Below are positions 46,587-54,564 of a DNA stretch of 64,000 bases, piece by piece. The stretch is from Chitinophagales bacterium (GTDB lineage: Bacteria > Bacteroidota > Bacteroidia > Chitinophagales > Chitinophagaceae). Every line of letters begins with the position of its first letter. Position 1 is the first letter of the stretch. The translations under genes were made by a program, and so were the position numbers. Location of the stretch: contig JAFLBN010000015.1 of assembly GCA_017303395.1 (NCBI GenBank), positions 1-64,000 on the forward strand, read 5' to 3'. A model generated the notes under the pieces. That model worked only from the letters and a program-made list of their open reading frames with translations, was not told where the DNA came from and made no database searches.

Positions 46587-47148
46587 AATTTTTTCGTTTA
46601 CGAATACGGCTAAGAGCCTCCGGAGTAATACCTATGTAGGAGGCGAGGTATTTCAAGGGTATTTCCTGTATCATTTCAGGCTGTTCATGCAGCAAATGCC
46701 TGTAGCGCTCTTCTGCAGATTGGGTAAGGAATGACAGTTCTCTTTTCGTTTTCCTTATAAAGAGCTGCTCTGCAGCAAGTCTGCCTATCATCTGGGCTTT
46801 TTCGCTCTCCTTATATACGTCCTGCAGGTCTTCATATCCTATCCTCCACAAACTTGTATCTGCAATAGCTTGTATAAAAAAGAGAGATGGATCGCGTGTA
46901 AGAAAAGAACTGTAACCAGATGTAAAATTCCCGGCAAAAGCAAAATCAAAGGTTATTTCCTTATCCTCTTTTTTAACATAGAATCGCAGCAAACCACGCT
47001 CTACAAAAGACAAATAGTTTTCGGTTTGTCCCGACTTTAGTATTATGTCACTTTTCTTAAAATCTACTTGTACCAGTTTGCTGAAGAAATGGCTGATTTC
47101 TTCATCGCTACTGTTATTTGCCTTCAGAAAATTCTTAATGAGGTTCAT
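46585..47148 (-). CDS. Crp/Fnr-family transcriptional regulator (paralogue 1)
   Basis: 187 residues: N-terminal cyclic-nucleotide-type sensor domain (SGQTENYLSFVERGLLRFYVKKED, FTSGYSSFLTRD) and C-terminal winged helix with the recognition helix GITPEALSRIRK, i.e. Glu-x-x-Ser-Arg at 177-181. No FNR-type cysteine cluster, so no [4Fe-4S] sensing is implied. The ATG abuts the stop of the parA gene (TAGATG), and doxX follows. Effector unknown. Confidence 0.9.
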   Translation of the reverse strand: MNLIKNFLKANNSSDEEISHFFSKLVQVDFKKSDIILKSGQTENYLSFVERGLLRFYVKKEDKEITFDFAFAGNFTSGYSSFLTRDPSLFFIQAIADTSLWRIGYEDLQDVYKESEKAQMIGRLAAEQLFIRKTKRELSFLTQSAEERYRHLLHEQPEMIQEIPLKYLASYIGITPEALSRIRKRKN

Positions 47149-47889
47149 CTACTCCAATACTCCTTCTTTTATCTCATTCCACAAAGCACGATAGCAGGTG
47201 GCCGCAAAGCTACTGGGTGCAAATGCCTCTACAGGCGCGTTCTTAATGCCCATCCTTTCAATATCAGACAGGTAGGGCACATAGTATTCAAAGAAGCGCT
47301 TGTCTTTGTAAAGCTGCGCCATTACGTCTTTGTGCATGTTCTTGCGGATGTCAACCATAGTAAAAAAGCACATCAGCTTTTCCAGTTCACCTGCCTTTTC
47401 TTCAAAATAGCTCTTTACAATCTCGTAGGTGCGCACTGATAAGGTAGTTGGTATTACAGGCATCAGTACCGCTTCTGAAGCGTAGAAGATGTTATCTGCC
47501 AGATGAGAGAAGCCCGGCGGGCAATCGATGAATACAAAGTCGTAATCATGCTCAAGCCCCTTCAGCAGGTTGCGCAGTTGCTTTTTGGAGTGTTTGTCGT
47601 CCAGCAGCAGGTCTAATTTGCGGGCAGAAAGGTCTGCAGGTATGATGTCCAGCCCTTCATAGTCTGTACCCATGATGGCTTCATCTATCGTCATGCTATG
47701 CTCTATCAGCTTTTTGGCAGCACCTTTTTCTTTAGGCTGTGCTTTGTAGTAAAAGCTGGCTGCGCCCTGCGGGTCCAAATCCCACAGCAGGGTTTTATAA
47801 CCGTCTTTTGCAGCCATGTATGCAAAGTTGACACAAGATGCCGTCTTACCTACACCACCCTTCAGATTGTACAATGATGCTACGAACAT
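47149..47889 (-). CDS. ParA-family ATPase, orphan (no ParB nearby)
   Basis: 246 residues. Deviant Walker A KGGVGKTA at 10-17, DLDPQGAAS and FIDCPPGFSHLADN (Walker B region) are intact. The C-terminus is AATCYRALWNEIKEGVLE. No parB or centromere-like repeat is adjacent, so its role in segregation or positioning cannot be judged; ParA-like MinD/Mip-type roles are possible. Stop directly precedes the Crp/Fnr ATG. A second vestigial 3' end lies at 45998. Confidence 0.92.
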   Translation of the reverse strand: MFVASLYNLKGGVGKTASCVNFAYMAAKDGYKTLLWDLDPQGAASFYYKAQPKEKGAAKKLIEHSMTIDEAIMGTDYEGLDIIPADLSARKLDLLLDDKHSKKQLRNLLKGLEHDYDFVFIDCPPGFSHLADNIFYASEAVLMPVIPTTLSVRTYEIVKSYFEEKAGELEKLMCFFTMVDIRKNMHKDVMAQLYKDKRFFEYYVPYLSDIERMGIKNAPVEAFAPSSFAATCYRALWNEIKEGVLE

Positions 47890-47912
47890 AACAGTAGTAT
47901 TAAGCCTTTATA

Positions 47913-47943
47913 TAAAACTACATTTTTATACGTATGATAGCAA
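47913..47943 (-). promoter_or_regulatory. Candidate parA promoter
   Basis: Minus strand TTG (47943-47941), 20 bases, TAGTTTTA (47920-47913); one base off the -7 consensus. Transcript start would be about 15 bases before the ATG at 47889. Confidence 0.5.
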
Positions 47944-47971
47944 CCGAGGGCTGTTATGTTTTGCTTACCTG

Positions 47972-48496
47972 TTATCTACGTTCCCAATCGAGCTTGTTGA
48001 AAATTTGCCTCAAGCAGTTTCTTACAGCCTGTTTCAGCGTTTTCCGAGGATTGGGGGAAATATTGACACTCTGTGAGTAGGTATCATACATTGTTCTTGC
48101 TATCAATCCTGCACCTTTATCAAGAAATGCCATTTCTACAAAACTCTGGCCAGTCTTCAGCATCTCCCGATCACCGTTATCTTTTATTGATGTTGGTTTT
48201 ACAACCATTTTCATGCGCGATATCAACATACCGTCCAGCTTATATTCAGCGCATTTTGCAATGATATAGCTATCTAAATCATTATCTGTAATCTCATCGT
48301 GCAGAAAGACGAATTCATAGTGTTCTACCCTCTTGTTATATACTATTACCGTTTCTTCAAAATCCTGTTGAATATCCAGCTTATCGTACTGCGATTTAAA
48401 TGGATGCATCAGCTTTGCTACACCTATTCGTTGTGCAAAACTCAATTCGGCCAGTAACATACATACTATTGCTACCAATACACTTTTCATATTCAT
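47972..48496 (-). CDS. Secreted protein of unknown function
   Basis: 174 residues from ATG 48496 (a second ATG at 48490 is possible), with signal peptide SVLVAIVCMLLAELSFA. The mature part (RIGVAKLMHPFKSQYDKLDIQQDF...) is mixed alpha/beta, without cysteine or catalytic motif and without a T9SS tail. I do not recognise a family. The end (KQAVRNCLRQIFNKLDWERR) is strongly basic. Not clearly linked to its parA neighbour, 82 bases away. Confidence 0.72.
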   Translation of the reverse strand: MNMKSVLVAIVCMLLAELSFAQRIGVAKLMHPFKSQYDKLDIQQDFEETVIVYNKRVEHYEFVFLHDEITDNDLDSYIIAKCAEYKLDGMLISRMKMVVKPTSIKDNGDREMLKTGQSFVEMAFLDKGAGLIARTMYDTYSQSVNISPNPRKTLKQAVRNCLRQIFNKLDWERR

Positions 48497-48618
48497 AGTT
48501 TCGGTACGCAATAATACACCAACACCCACACAAATTCACCACACCGGGAAGGGCATTGTTATGTTTCTGCAACCAATAGCCGCTTATCTCCTATTTTTAC
48601 AAGTGCTCACAAACATAT

Positions 48619-49212
48619 ATGGATACTTCTTTTGACTTCGACCATGTTATAGCTGCCATAGAGAGCAGGTACTGCAAACTACAGGCAGACTGCATTGCAG
48701 CACTGCCCATGCACTTTCGCCCGATGCAAGTAGCCAAAGAAACCAAGCTGGTAAAAGAAGGGCAATATGCAGACAAGACCTACTACATAGTAAAAGGCTG
48801 TGTGAGGGCTTATTATGTAAAAGACGGCAAGGAGATAACCGACTGGTTTGCTTTTGAAAATGAGTTTGTATGCTCTATCCACAGCTTCTTTAACAATGTG
48901 CCCAGCCCGCATTACATAGAGGTGCTTGAAGACAGCCTGCTACTTGAGATAAGCCGCGACAGCGCACAACAGCTCAGCGAAGCATTTCACAATTTTGAGA
49001 CGCTGCAAAAGCAGGTAGTGGTACACACACTGCTGAAGCTGCAGTACCGAGTGGAAGGGCTCTTGTTTGAAAGTGCCCACAATCGTTATCAAAACCTGCT
49101 GGCCTATCAGCCGGATATTACACAGCGTGTACCCCTAACGCATATTGCATCCCACCTTGGCATAACGCTGGAAACACTCAGCCGCATACGCAACCCCAAG
49201 TACGGAATTTGA
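48619..49212 (+). CDS. Crp/Fnr-family transcriptional regulator (paralogue 2)
   Basis: 197 residues. Sensor domain (VKEGQYADKTYYIVKGCVRAYY, FVCSIHSFF) and C-terminal winged helix with GITLETLSRIR; Glu185, Ser188 and Arg189 occupy the places of the FNR residues that read TTGAT. Cysteines 19, 25, 61 and 85 do not form the FNR Fe-S pattern. The stop codon lies inside a perfect FNR-type box that precedes the NAD(P)H oxidoreductase gene, which is a strong candidate target. Effector unknown. Confidence 0.9.
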   Translation: MDTSFDFDHVIAAIESRYCKLQADCIAALPMHFRPMQVAKETKLVKEGQYADKTYYIVKGCVRAYYVKDGKEITDWFAFENEFVCSIHSFFNNVPSPHYIEVLEDSLLLEISRDSAQQLSEAFHNFETLQKQVVVHTLLKLQYRVEGLLFESAHNRYQNLLAYQPDITQRVPLTHIASHLGITLETLSRIRNPKYGI

Positions 49213-49223
49213 TATATATCAAA
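49208..49223. promoter_or_regulatory. FNR-type operator (16-bp perfect palindrome)
   Basis: TTTGATATATATCAAA contains TTGAT-ATAT-ATCAA, the exact FNR consensus TTGAT-N4-ATCAA, at 49209-49222. Its centre (49215.5) is about 42 bases before the transcription start predicted from the -7 element at 49245, the position of a class II activator site. It overlaps the stop codon of the Crp/Fnr gene. Confidence 0.7.
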
Positions 49224-49244
49224 TGTAATCTCACAGCACCTGTT

Positions 49245-49252
49245 CAACTTTG
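49245..49252 (+). promoter_or_regulatory. -7 element of the NAD(P)H oxidoreductase gene
   Basis: CAACTTTG, one base off TAnnTTTG, 20 bases before ATG. There is no TTTG at 19 bases, as expected for an activator-dependent promoter. Confidence 0.5.
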
Positions 49253-49272
49253 CTTTCGCAATAAAGACAAAC

Positions 49273-49857
49273 ATGACAGGCAAGAAGATATTGGTCATCA
49301 ATGGCCACCCAGACGCGGAAAGCTTTAACCACGCCCTAGCAGATGCTTATGTAAAAGGCGCACAGGAATCAGGCGCTGCAATAGAAGTAATAGACATTGG
49401 CACACTCAGCTTCAACCCCAATCTGCAATACGGCTACAGACAGCGCACCGAGCTGGAACCCGACCTGCTGGATGCACAGCAGAAGATACTGTGGGCTGAG
49501 CATATCGTATTCATCCACCCGCTTTGGTGGGGTTCTTACCCTGCCATTATGAAAGGCTTTCTGGACCGTGTGTTATTGCCCGGCTTTGCATTCAAAAAAC
49601 GTGAGGGCTCTGTTTGGTGGGACAAGCTGCTGAAAGGCAAAACAGCAACTATCATCTGCACGATGGACCAACCCGCATGGTACTATTGGCTTGTGTACAA
49701 GAGCCCAAGCATCAACGCACTGAAGAAAATTACGTTGGAGTATTGCGGCATCAAGCCTGTAAAGACGGTGCGCATTGGCCCTATCAGACTATCCAAAGAC
49801 AGCTACCGCGAAAACTGGGTATCGCGTATATACAAGCTTGGCTTACGAAATAGCTGA
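49273..49857 (+). CDS. Flavodoxin-fold NAD(P)H oxidoreductase
   Basis: 194-residue FMN/FAD reductase of the NQO1/KefF-like group. The start KKILVINGHPDAESFNHALADAYVKGA and the middle HIVFIHPLWWGSYPAIMKGFLDRVLLPGFAF are the family motifs; SVWWDKLLKGKTATII and MDQPAWYYW follow. It probably reduces quinones or related electrophiles. It is directly after a Crp/Fnr gene and an FNR-type box, and 6 bases from the convergent pirin gene. Confidence 0.93.
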   Translation: MTGKKILVINGHPDAESFNHALADAYVKGAQESGAAIEVIDIGTLSFNPNLQYGYRQRTELEPDLLDAQQKILWAEHIVFIHPLWWGSYPAIMKGFLDRVLLPGFAFKKREGSVWWDKLLKGKTATIICTMDQPAWYYWLVYKSPSINALKKITLEYCGIKPVKTVRIGPIRLSKDSYRENWVSRIYKLGLRNS

Positions 49858-49863
49858 CAAGTA

Positions 49864-50829
49864 CTACATATTCACCACATCGGGGTTGCCCATTTTGCCG
49901 GCGTTGTAGTCGTTGATACATTGTATGATTTGCGCTTCGGTATTCATCACAAACGGACCGTAAGAATACACAACTTCATTGAGCGGCTCGCCACCCAATA
50001 GGAATATCTCTGCACCTTCTTCGCTATAGATGTTGATGTTCTCCGCATCGCGCTTGAAGAGTACCAGTTGGTTGGGTTTTATTGAATGTTGGCCTTCTAC
50101 TTCAATGCCACCATTCACCACGTAGATGAAGGCATTGTGCTGTGCATTGACAGGTATATCAAGCCTTGCCCCTTTATTCAGCTTGAAGTAGTAATAGAAA
50201 GCAGGACTGTATGTTTTTACACTCGACTTTTCACCAAACAATTCACCCAATACCACACGGGCTGTATAGTCTTTGTTCATGATGACCGGCATATTCTCGC
50301 CACGGTACACGGTAGTGCTAGGTGCATCGTGCTTGTGGGCAGAGGGGATATTGAGCCATATCTGAAAGCCGTGAATCTTACCACCTTCTTTCTTCAACTG
50401 CTCGCCACTTTCCTCCATATGTATAGCACCACGACCAGAGTTGAACATCATGTATTCACCCGTCTCTATCTGGAAATCGTAATTAAGGCTGTCTTTGTGA
50501 TGGCCACTACCTGACAAGAAGTAGGTAGTAGGTATCACCCCTGCATGCGGATGTGCAGGCACTTTCAGTGCTGTACTACCCGGCTTCAACTCTACAGGGC
50601 CAAACTCATCGAAGAAAACAAAAGGCGACACGTAGTCGTTGTGATTGCCAGCAAAGGCACGCATCACCGGCAGGGTACCTACCATGGTAGCATCAGCATC
50701 CAGCACACGGTACACCTTACGGTTGCGCTTGTTGCTATACATACCACTTTGCCCCAGTAACAGGGATGGTGCAGCTACCGATGCACCCAATATTGCCGAA
50801 CCTTTTATAAATTTTCTTCTGCTCATCAT
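49864..50829 (-). CDS. Tat-exported pirin-family protein
   Basis: 321 residues with a Tat-type start: SRRKFIKGSAILGASVAAPSLLLGQ. The N-terminal pirin cupin shows HPHAGVIPTTYFLSGSGHHKDS and the conserved GRGAIHMEESGEQ; a second cupin half follows (VNGGIEVEGQHSI). Pirins bind Fe(II) and include quercetinases; a secreted form is unusual. ATG 50829 is followed at once by a second ATG (50826). The -7 element is 4 bases before the start. Convergent with the oxidoreductase, so both could take part in quinone/flavonoid chemistry. Confidence 0.9.
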   Translation of the reverse strand: MMSRRKFIKGSAILGASVAAPSLLLGQSGMYSNKRNRKVYRVLDADATMVGTLPVMRAFAGNHNDYVSPFVFFDEFGPVELKPGSTALKVPAHPHAGVIPTTYFLSGSGHHKDSLNYDFQIETGEYMMFNSGRGAIHMEESGEQLKKEGGKIHGFQIWLNIPSAHKHDAPSTTVYRGENMPVIMNKDYTARVVLGELFGEKSSVKTYSPAFYYYFKLNKGARLDIPVNAQHNAFIYVVNGGIEVEGQHSIKPNQLVLFKRDAENINIYSEEGAEIFLLGGEPLNEVVYSYGPFVMNTEAQIIQCINDYNAGKMGNPDVVNM

Positions 50830-50833
50830 ACCG

Positions 50834-50841
50834 TAAAGTTA
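50834..50841 (-). promoter_or_regulatory. -7 element of the pirin gene
   Basis: TAACTTTA on the minus strand (50841-50834), one base off TAnnTTTG, ends 4 bases before the ATG at 50829. Confidence 0.45.
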
Positions 50842-50951
50842 GGGATATATAGTATAGAAATAATTCAACTAATGTCTATACATGAATAAAGCTGAGTGAT
50901 ATAATAAATGTTCGCATTTGTTGATAGTTTTTGATAGTATTTGTACAGTTT

Positions 50952-51392
50952 TCAAAGTTTTCGTTTCCACCCATATTCCAGTTTTGTATCTAACACTATG
51001 GCTCTCAATACTTGTGAGATGGTTGGTTGTTGTGAAACAGTTACAAGACTGTTACGTTTTGTTGCCGTTGTAACTGTTTTTGTTTCAGTATCGGTTACGC
51101 TTGTTACGTTTTGTTGCAATGCGGTTTTGATGATATGTGCCAGCAATACGCGCTTCTCATATACATCTGTCAGCTCTGCACCATAGTCTTGCTGTAGTTG
51201 TTGCAAGACTGAATTTTCTGTAGCAGTGTATGCTTCCTGTATTTTGTTGCGGATGTATGAGATGGATAATAGACGGCAGGCATTGTTGTATGCGGCAGCT
51301 GGCGAAGATTGTGGGTAGGCTTTCAGGTATGCCTCCCTACGATTGCCATGTGCAATCATTTCTTGTATAAATATTTCGTGGCGTAGGTTCAT
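50952..51392 (-). CDS. Orphan terminase small subunit-like protein
   Basis: 146 residues. The first 55 (FIQEMIAHGNRREAYLKAYP, AAAYNNACRLLSISYIRNKI) resemble the N-terminal DNA-binding domain of phage terminase small subunits (HTH). The middle is Thr/Val-rich (SVTDTETKTVTTATKRNS) and encoded by DNA with internal repeats. No large terminase, portal or integrase gene is near, so it is either a phage remnant or a domesticated DNA-binding protein. TATTTTTG -7 at 51420-51413 (minus strand). Confidence 0.7.
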   Translation of the reverse strand: MNLRHEIFIQEMIAHGNRREAYLKAYPQSSPAAAYNNACRLLSISYIRNKIQEAYTATENSVLQQLQQDYGAELTDVYEKRVLLAHIIKTALQQNVTSVTDTETKTVTTATKRNSLVTVSQQPTISQVLRAIVLDTKLEYGWKRKL

Positions 51393-51476
51393 GGTGGTGT
51401 TTTTTATTAATGCAAAAATACAATAAAAGATAAAATATTTTTTCAGAAATTACTATTGTAACTTAGTTAATACATT

Positions 51477-51926
51477 ATGAAAAAGGATTACACAGAAGAA
51501 ATAGAACTATACAAAGATTTGTGTTATACATGCAGCCATTACCTGATATCGAATTTTGCTGGAAGCGAATTCAACGAGCAACTATTATCATCAGTTGAAA
51601 AGATAAAAGAGGTTGTTATACCAAATACCAAAGCAGGGGTAAAAGGCGCAATGCAAGGCTATTATGATATACTTCGTGAAATAAATAATATACCTAAAGA
51701 CAATTTAATAGAACTAAATGAAATACTATTTAAAAAATACGGCAAAAACTTGGATACTGAAATCCTAAAGCTAAGAACCGATAATATAACCAAACGACAA
51801 AAAATAATAAATGATAGTGAGTATTATATTATTGAAGAAATAGTAAACGAATTATCTCAGACAAATCCTACATCTGAAAAAATTACTTTGTATAACCGTA
51901 TGTTGACATTTTATACGAAGAAGTAA
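51477..51926 (+). CDS. AT-rich orphan gene, unknown function
   Basis: 149 residues, no signal peptide, helical (VEKIKEVVIPNTKAGVKG, DNLIELNEILFKKYGKNL). Base composition is visibly lower in GC than its neighbours and codon use favours A/T-ending codons, suggesting recent transfer. No family recognised. A TACTATTG element lies 18 bases before the ATG. It is flanked by the terminase-like gene and a small lipoprotein gene. Confidence 0.6.
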   Translation: MKKDYTEEIELYKDLCYTCSHYLISNFAGSEFNEQLLSSVEKIKEVVIPNTKAGVKGAMQGYYDILREINNIPKDNLIELNEILFKKYGKNLDTEILKLRTDNITKRQKIINDSEYYIIEEIVNELSQTNPTSEKITLYNRMLTFYTKK

Positions 51927-51937
51927 ACATTACCATA

Positions 51938-52168
51938 TCAATCAACACTTTCCACCACATCGCAATTTGCAGTTTGTCCGTCAGCCCTCACTTCTACCAT
52001 CTTATCGCTGCAATCAGCTTCGGCCCTTGCCCTTGCACTGTTGGCGCCAACATAAGTACCCGAACCAACGGCTGTTTCAATAGTGCATTGGCAATAATAG
52101 CTTTTGCCTGATTTGGAACAAGCAATTGCAAAAACCATCGTTAACAGCAATAAGACAATATTTTTCAT
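51938..52168 (-). CDS. Small lipoprotein of unknown function
   Basis: 76 residues. Signal MKNIVLLLLTMVFAIAC with lipobox AIAC; the mature part (CSKSGKSYYCQCTIETAV) contains five cysteines in all, of which CQC and others may form disulfides. ATG lies 4 bases after the stop of the T9SS type B gene, so the two are one operon. Family unknown. Confidence 0.7.
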   Translation of the reverse strand: MKNIVLLLLTMVFAIACSKSGKSYYCQCTIETAVGSGTYVGANSARARAEADCSDKMVEVRADGQTANCDVVESVD

Positions 52169-52172
52169 AAGA

Positions 52173-54425
52173 CTATCGGATAAGTGTTACGTCTCCTTTC
52201 CACATTTGCGATATGGCACCATTCATACCGTTGTACACCAGCTTTATAACATAGTAGTAAGTACCTAGCTCTGCATCTTTACCTTTCAGCCTGCCATCCC
52301 AGCCGCTTCTTACATCATCTGCAGAGAATACCATCTGCCCCCAGCGATTGTAAACAGACATGCGAAAGAAGCTCACATTTTTAACATCGCCCAACATGTG
52401 AAAATAGTCATTTAACCCGTCTCCGTTAGGCGAAAATGCTGTTGGCATCCATACCTCACAAACACGGTAGGTAACCAACACAGAATCCTCAGATATACCG
52501 CACCTGTTGCTCATCCGTACTTTCACCAATTCATTATCGCGCACTGTATATCTGGGCTGGGTACTGCCATTGCTCCATAAAAAGCTTGTGCTATCGTTTG
52601 CAAACAAGACAGCAGGTAGTGTCAGGGTTTTGCCATAGCACATCAAAGTATCCAGCCCCAGCTCAATATAGGGCTGTGGTATATTACGTATCAGCATGGT
52701 ATCTGCAGCAGTGCAATCTTTGTACGTAACCCTAAGCCATGTATAACCCTTCTGCGCAGTTCTCAACACAGTAGCAGTATCTCCTGTACTCCAGACATAA
52801 GTACTCCCTGCAAGTTGTGCATTGGGGGTGATGCTTATTGTATCCTGCTGACATACTGCGGTGTCTGGGCCAATATCTACTACAGGTGCAGGAAGTGGTG
52901 CTATACGTATGGTATCTGTAAGTTTACAACTATTGTATGTTAGCGTCAGTGCATAAACACCGGGGCTCTTGCCACGTATGGTTGCATCTGTACTGCCATT
53001 ACTCCACATACGGGTACCCAAAGACGATTCTCTGTTTTTAAGCTCCATTATAATGCCGGGGCAAACTACCGTATCGGGGCCCAAATCCAGATGCAACGCA
53101 GGCTCCAGCAATACACCAAAAGTATCTGTGTATTGGAAACAACTGTCTGTAATGGTAACCGTGTATGTACCGGAAGTAGTTACACGCAAAGAATCAGCCG
53201 TAGTACTATTGCTCCATAAATAGCTTTCGTGTTTTTTATCGGCATGTATGGTGTAAAACGAATTGCATACAACTGTGTCTTTTCTGGTACCGCGTATATA
53301 TGGCTTTTCATCCAGCATACGTATCATCTGCGGCAGTGTCAGTTGTACTGTAGCTGTGGCAGTGAGCATTATTGCATTTGGTATATACACACAGCCGGGG
53401 CTTGCAGCATTGGGGTTAGTTATCTTGCTGAGAAACTGAGAGCCTGCAATGGTGAAATATATATTGTTATCGGGGCCCAGTTGCGGCGCACCAAAATAGA
53501 ATATGGTTGTACCAAGTGTAGCCCTGGATGCCTTGATAGCAGCAGGATCTGTATATTCAAGATTGTACTGATACATGGCTTTGGCTGTGTAGCCACAGGT
53601 GTACAATTTCTTACTATCTGGCGAAAACTCACAACCGTAAAACTCATCTTTGCCTGATACTGAATCTATAATAACCCCGGGGGATATATGGCCGGTGCTG
53701 ACATCAAAATCGTGCAAGGCCAGATAGCTGATGTTGTTTACACCGTTCCATGTGGCTACTGCAAGCTTCCTGACATCGGGGGAAAAACGAACCATAATGA
53801 GCCCCTTACCACTTAATGAATATCCCTTTGATGAAACATAACGTGCAGGGTCTATACCAGATGGCGTAACACGTATCAGGCTGAAATCGTTAGAACCTTT
53901 TTTTACTGTTGCTATCCACGTTTGGCTGCAGGAGTTGATAGCCGTCATAGCTTCAGTAAGATTACTGTCGATGATAATAGCTTTTTGATTGGGCACTACA
54001 TCTCCCATACCGCCGTTCAATGTCATATCTACAACAGAATAGCGTAAGTATGATTTTGAGGAAGACCACTGGTCTAATGCGAAAACGTAATACTTATTAC
54101 TATCAGTTGAAAAAGGTATTATCAGTGACCCTTGTGCTGTAGTGCCGGTATTATCATCCCCTATGCCATAGCCATTGGGCATTACATAATGTGCAGAATC
54201 GTATATAAGTGCTCCATCTGTGTAGAACAATAACTTTCCTGTTCTTCTGTCTGATACAGTTGCACAATTTTCTCTGCTAAAAATATTGCTCTTGTAAATG
54301 CTTATTCCACCCGGACCGAAAGCGAAGCCTGCAAGATTGCCGAATATCCAGTTATTGTTTTGCATTTGTGCATACGCATTATGCACACAAAAGAAAAGAA
54401 TGAGTATGTAAAGGGTACGAGTCAA
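52173..54425 (-). CDS. T9SS type B cargo (gliding-motility-associated C-terminal domain)
   Basis: 750 residues from a TTG start (54425): signal peptide MTRTLYILILFFCVHNAYA. The N-terminal half (about 20-380) has propeller-like strands with FSRENCATVSDRRTG and NKYYVFALDQ. Four Ig-like/PKD-like modules follow with xxxGPDTxVC and WSNGST motifs. The C-terminus VWMPTAFSPNGDGLNDYFHMLGD ... MSVYNRWGQMVFSADD ... GWDGRLKGKDAELGTYYYVI is the type B sorting domain. Cargo function unknown; the small lipoprotein follows 4 bases later. Confidence 0.9.
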   Translation of the reverse strand: MTRTLYILILFFCVHNAYAQMQNNNWIFGNLAGFAFGPGGISIYKSNIFSRENCATVSDRRTGKLLFYTDGALIYDSAHYVMPNGYGIGDDNTGTTAQGSLIIPFSTDSNKYYVFALDQWSSSKSYLRYSVVDMTLNGGMGDVVPNQKAIIIDSNLTEAMTAINSCSQTWIATVKKGSNDFSLIRVTPSGIDPARYVSSKGYSLSGKGLIMVRFSPDVRKLAVATWNGVNNISYLALHDFDVSTGHISPGVIIDSVSGKDEFYGCEFSPDSKKLYTCGYTAKAMYQYNLEYTDPAAIKASRATLGTTIFYFGAPQLGPDNNIYFTIAGSQFLSKITNPNAASPGCVYIPNAIMLTATATVQLTLPQMIRMLDEKPYIRGTRKDTVVCNSFYTIHADKKHESYLWSNSTTADSLRVTTSGTYTVTITDSCFQYTDTFGVLLEPALHLDLGPDTVVCPGIIMELKNRESSLGTRMWSNGSTDATIRGKSPGVYALTLTYNSCKLTDTIRIAPLPAPVVDIGPDTAVCQQDTISITPNAQLAGSTYVWSTGDTATVLRTAQKGYTWLRVTYKDCTAADTMLIRNIPQPYIELGLDTLMCYGKTLTLPAVLFANDSTSFLWSNGSTQPRYTVRDNELVKVRMSNRCGISEDSVLVTYRVCEVWMPTAFSPNGDGLNDYFHMLGDVKNVSFFRMSVYNRWGQMVFSADDVRSGWDGRLKGKDAELGTYYYVIKLVYNGMNGAISQMWKGDVTLIR

Positions 54426-54510
54426 TTATAAATCGGGTTGATGGTAATGTAAATTACGCAATACCACCCATGCCAATCTATTTTGCAGATTAAAGTTTGA
54501 TTAGAAACGA

Positions 54511-54543
54511 TACAAAAAAAATCCCCTGCATCAGCAGAGGATT
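54511..54543 (-). terminator. Terminator after the DUF2795 gene
   Basis: 10-bp stem with one G-U pair, plus-strand arms 54520-54529 and 54534-54543, 4-base loop; on the minus strand followed by a run of T (A-run at 54514-54521). Confidence 0.82.
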
Positions 54544-54564
54544 GTAAATGAATGTGTTACAGTT

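Noticed and set aside
48619-49212. Oxygen-sensing Fe-S FNR protein
   Set aside because: The DNA-reading residues match FNR, but the cysteines do not form the cluster pattern.
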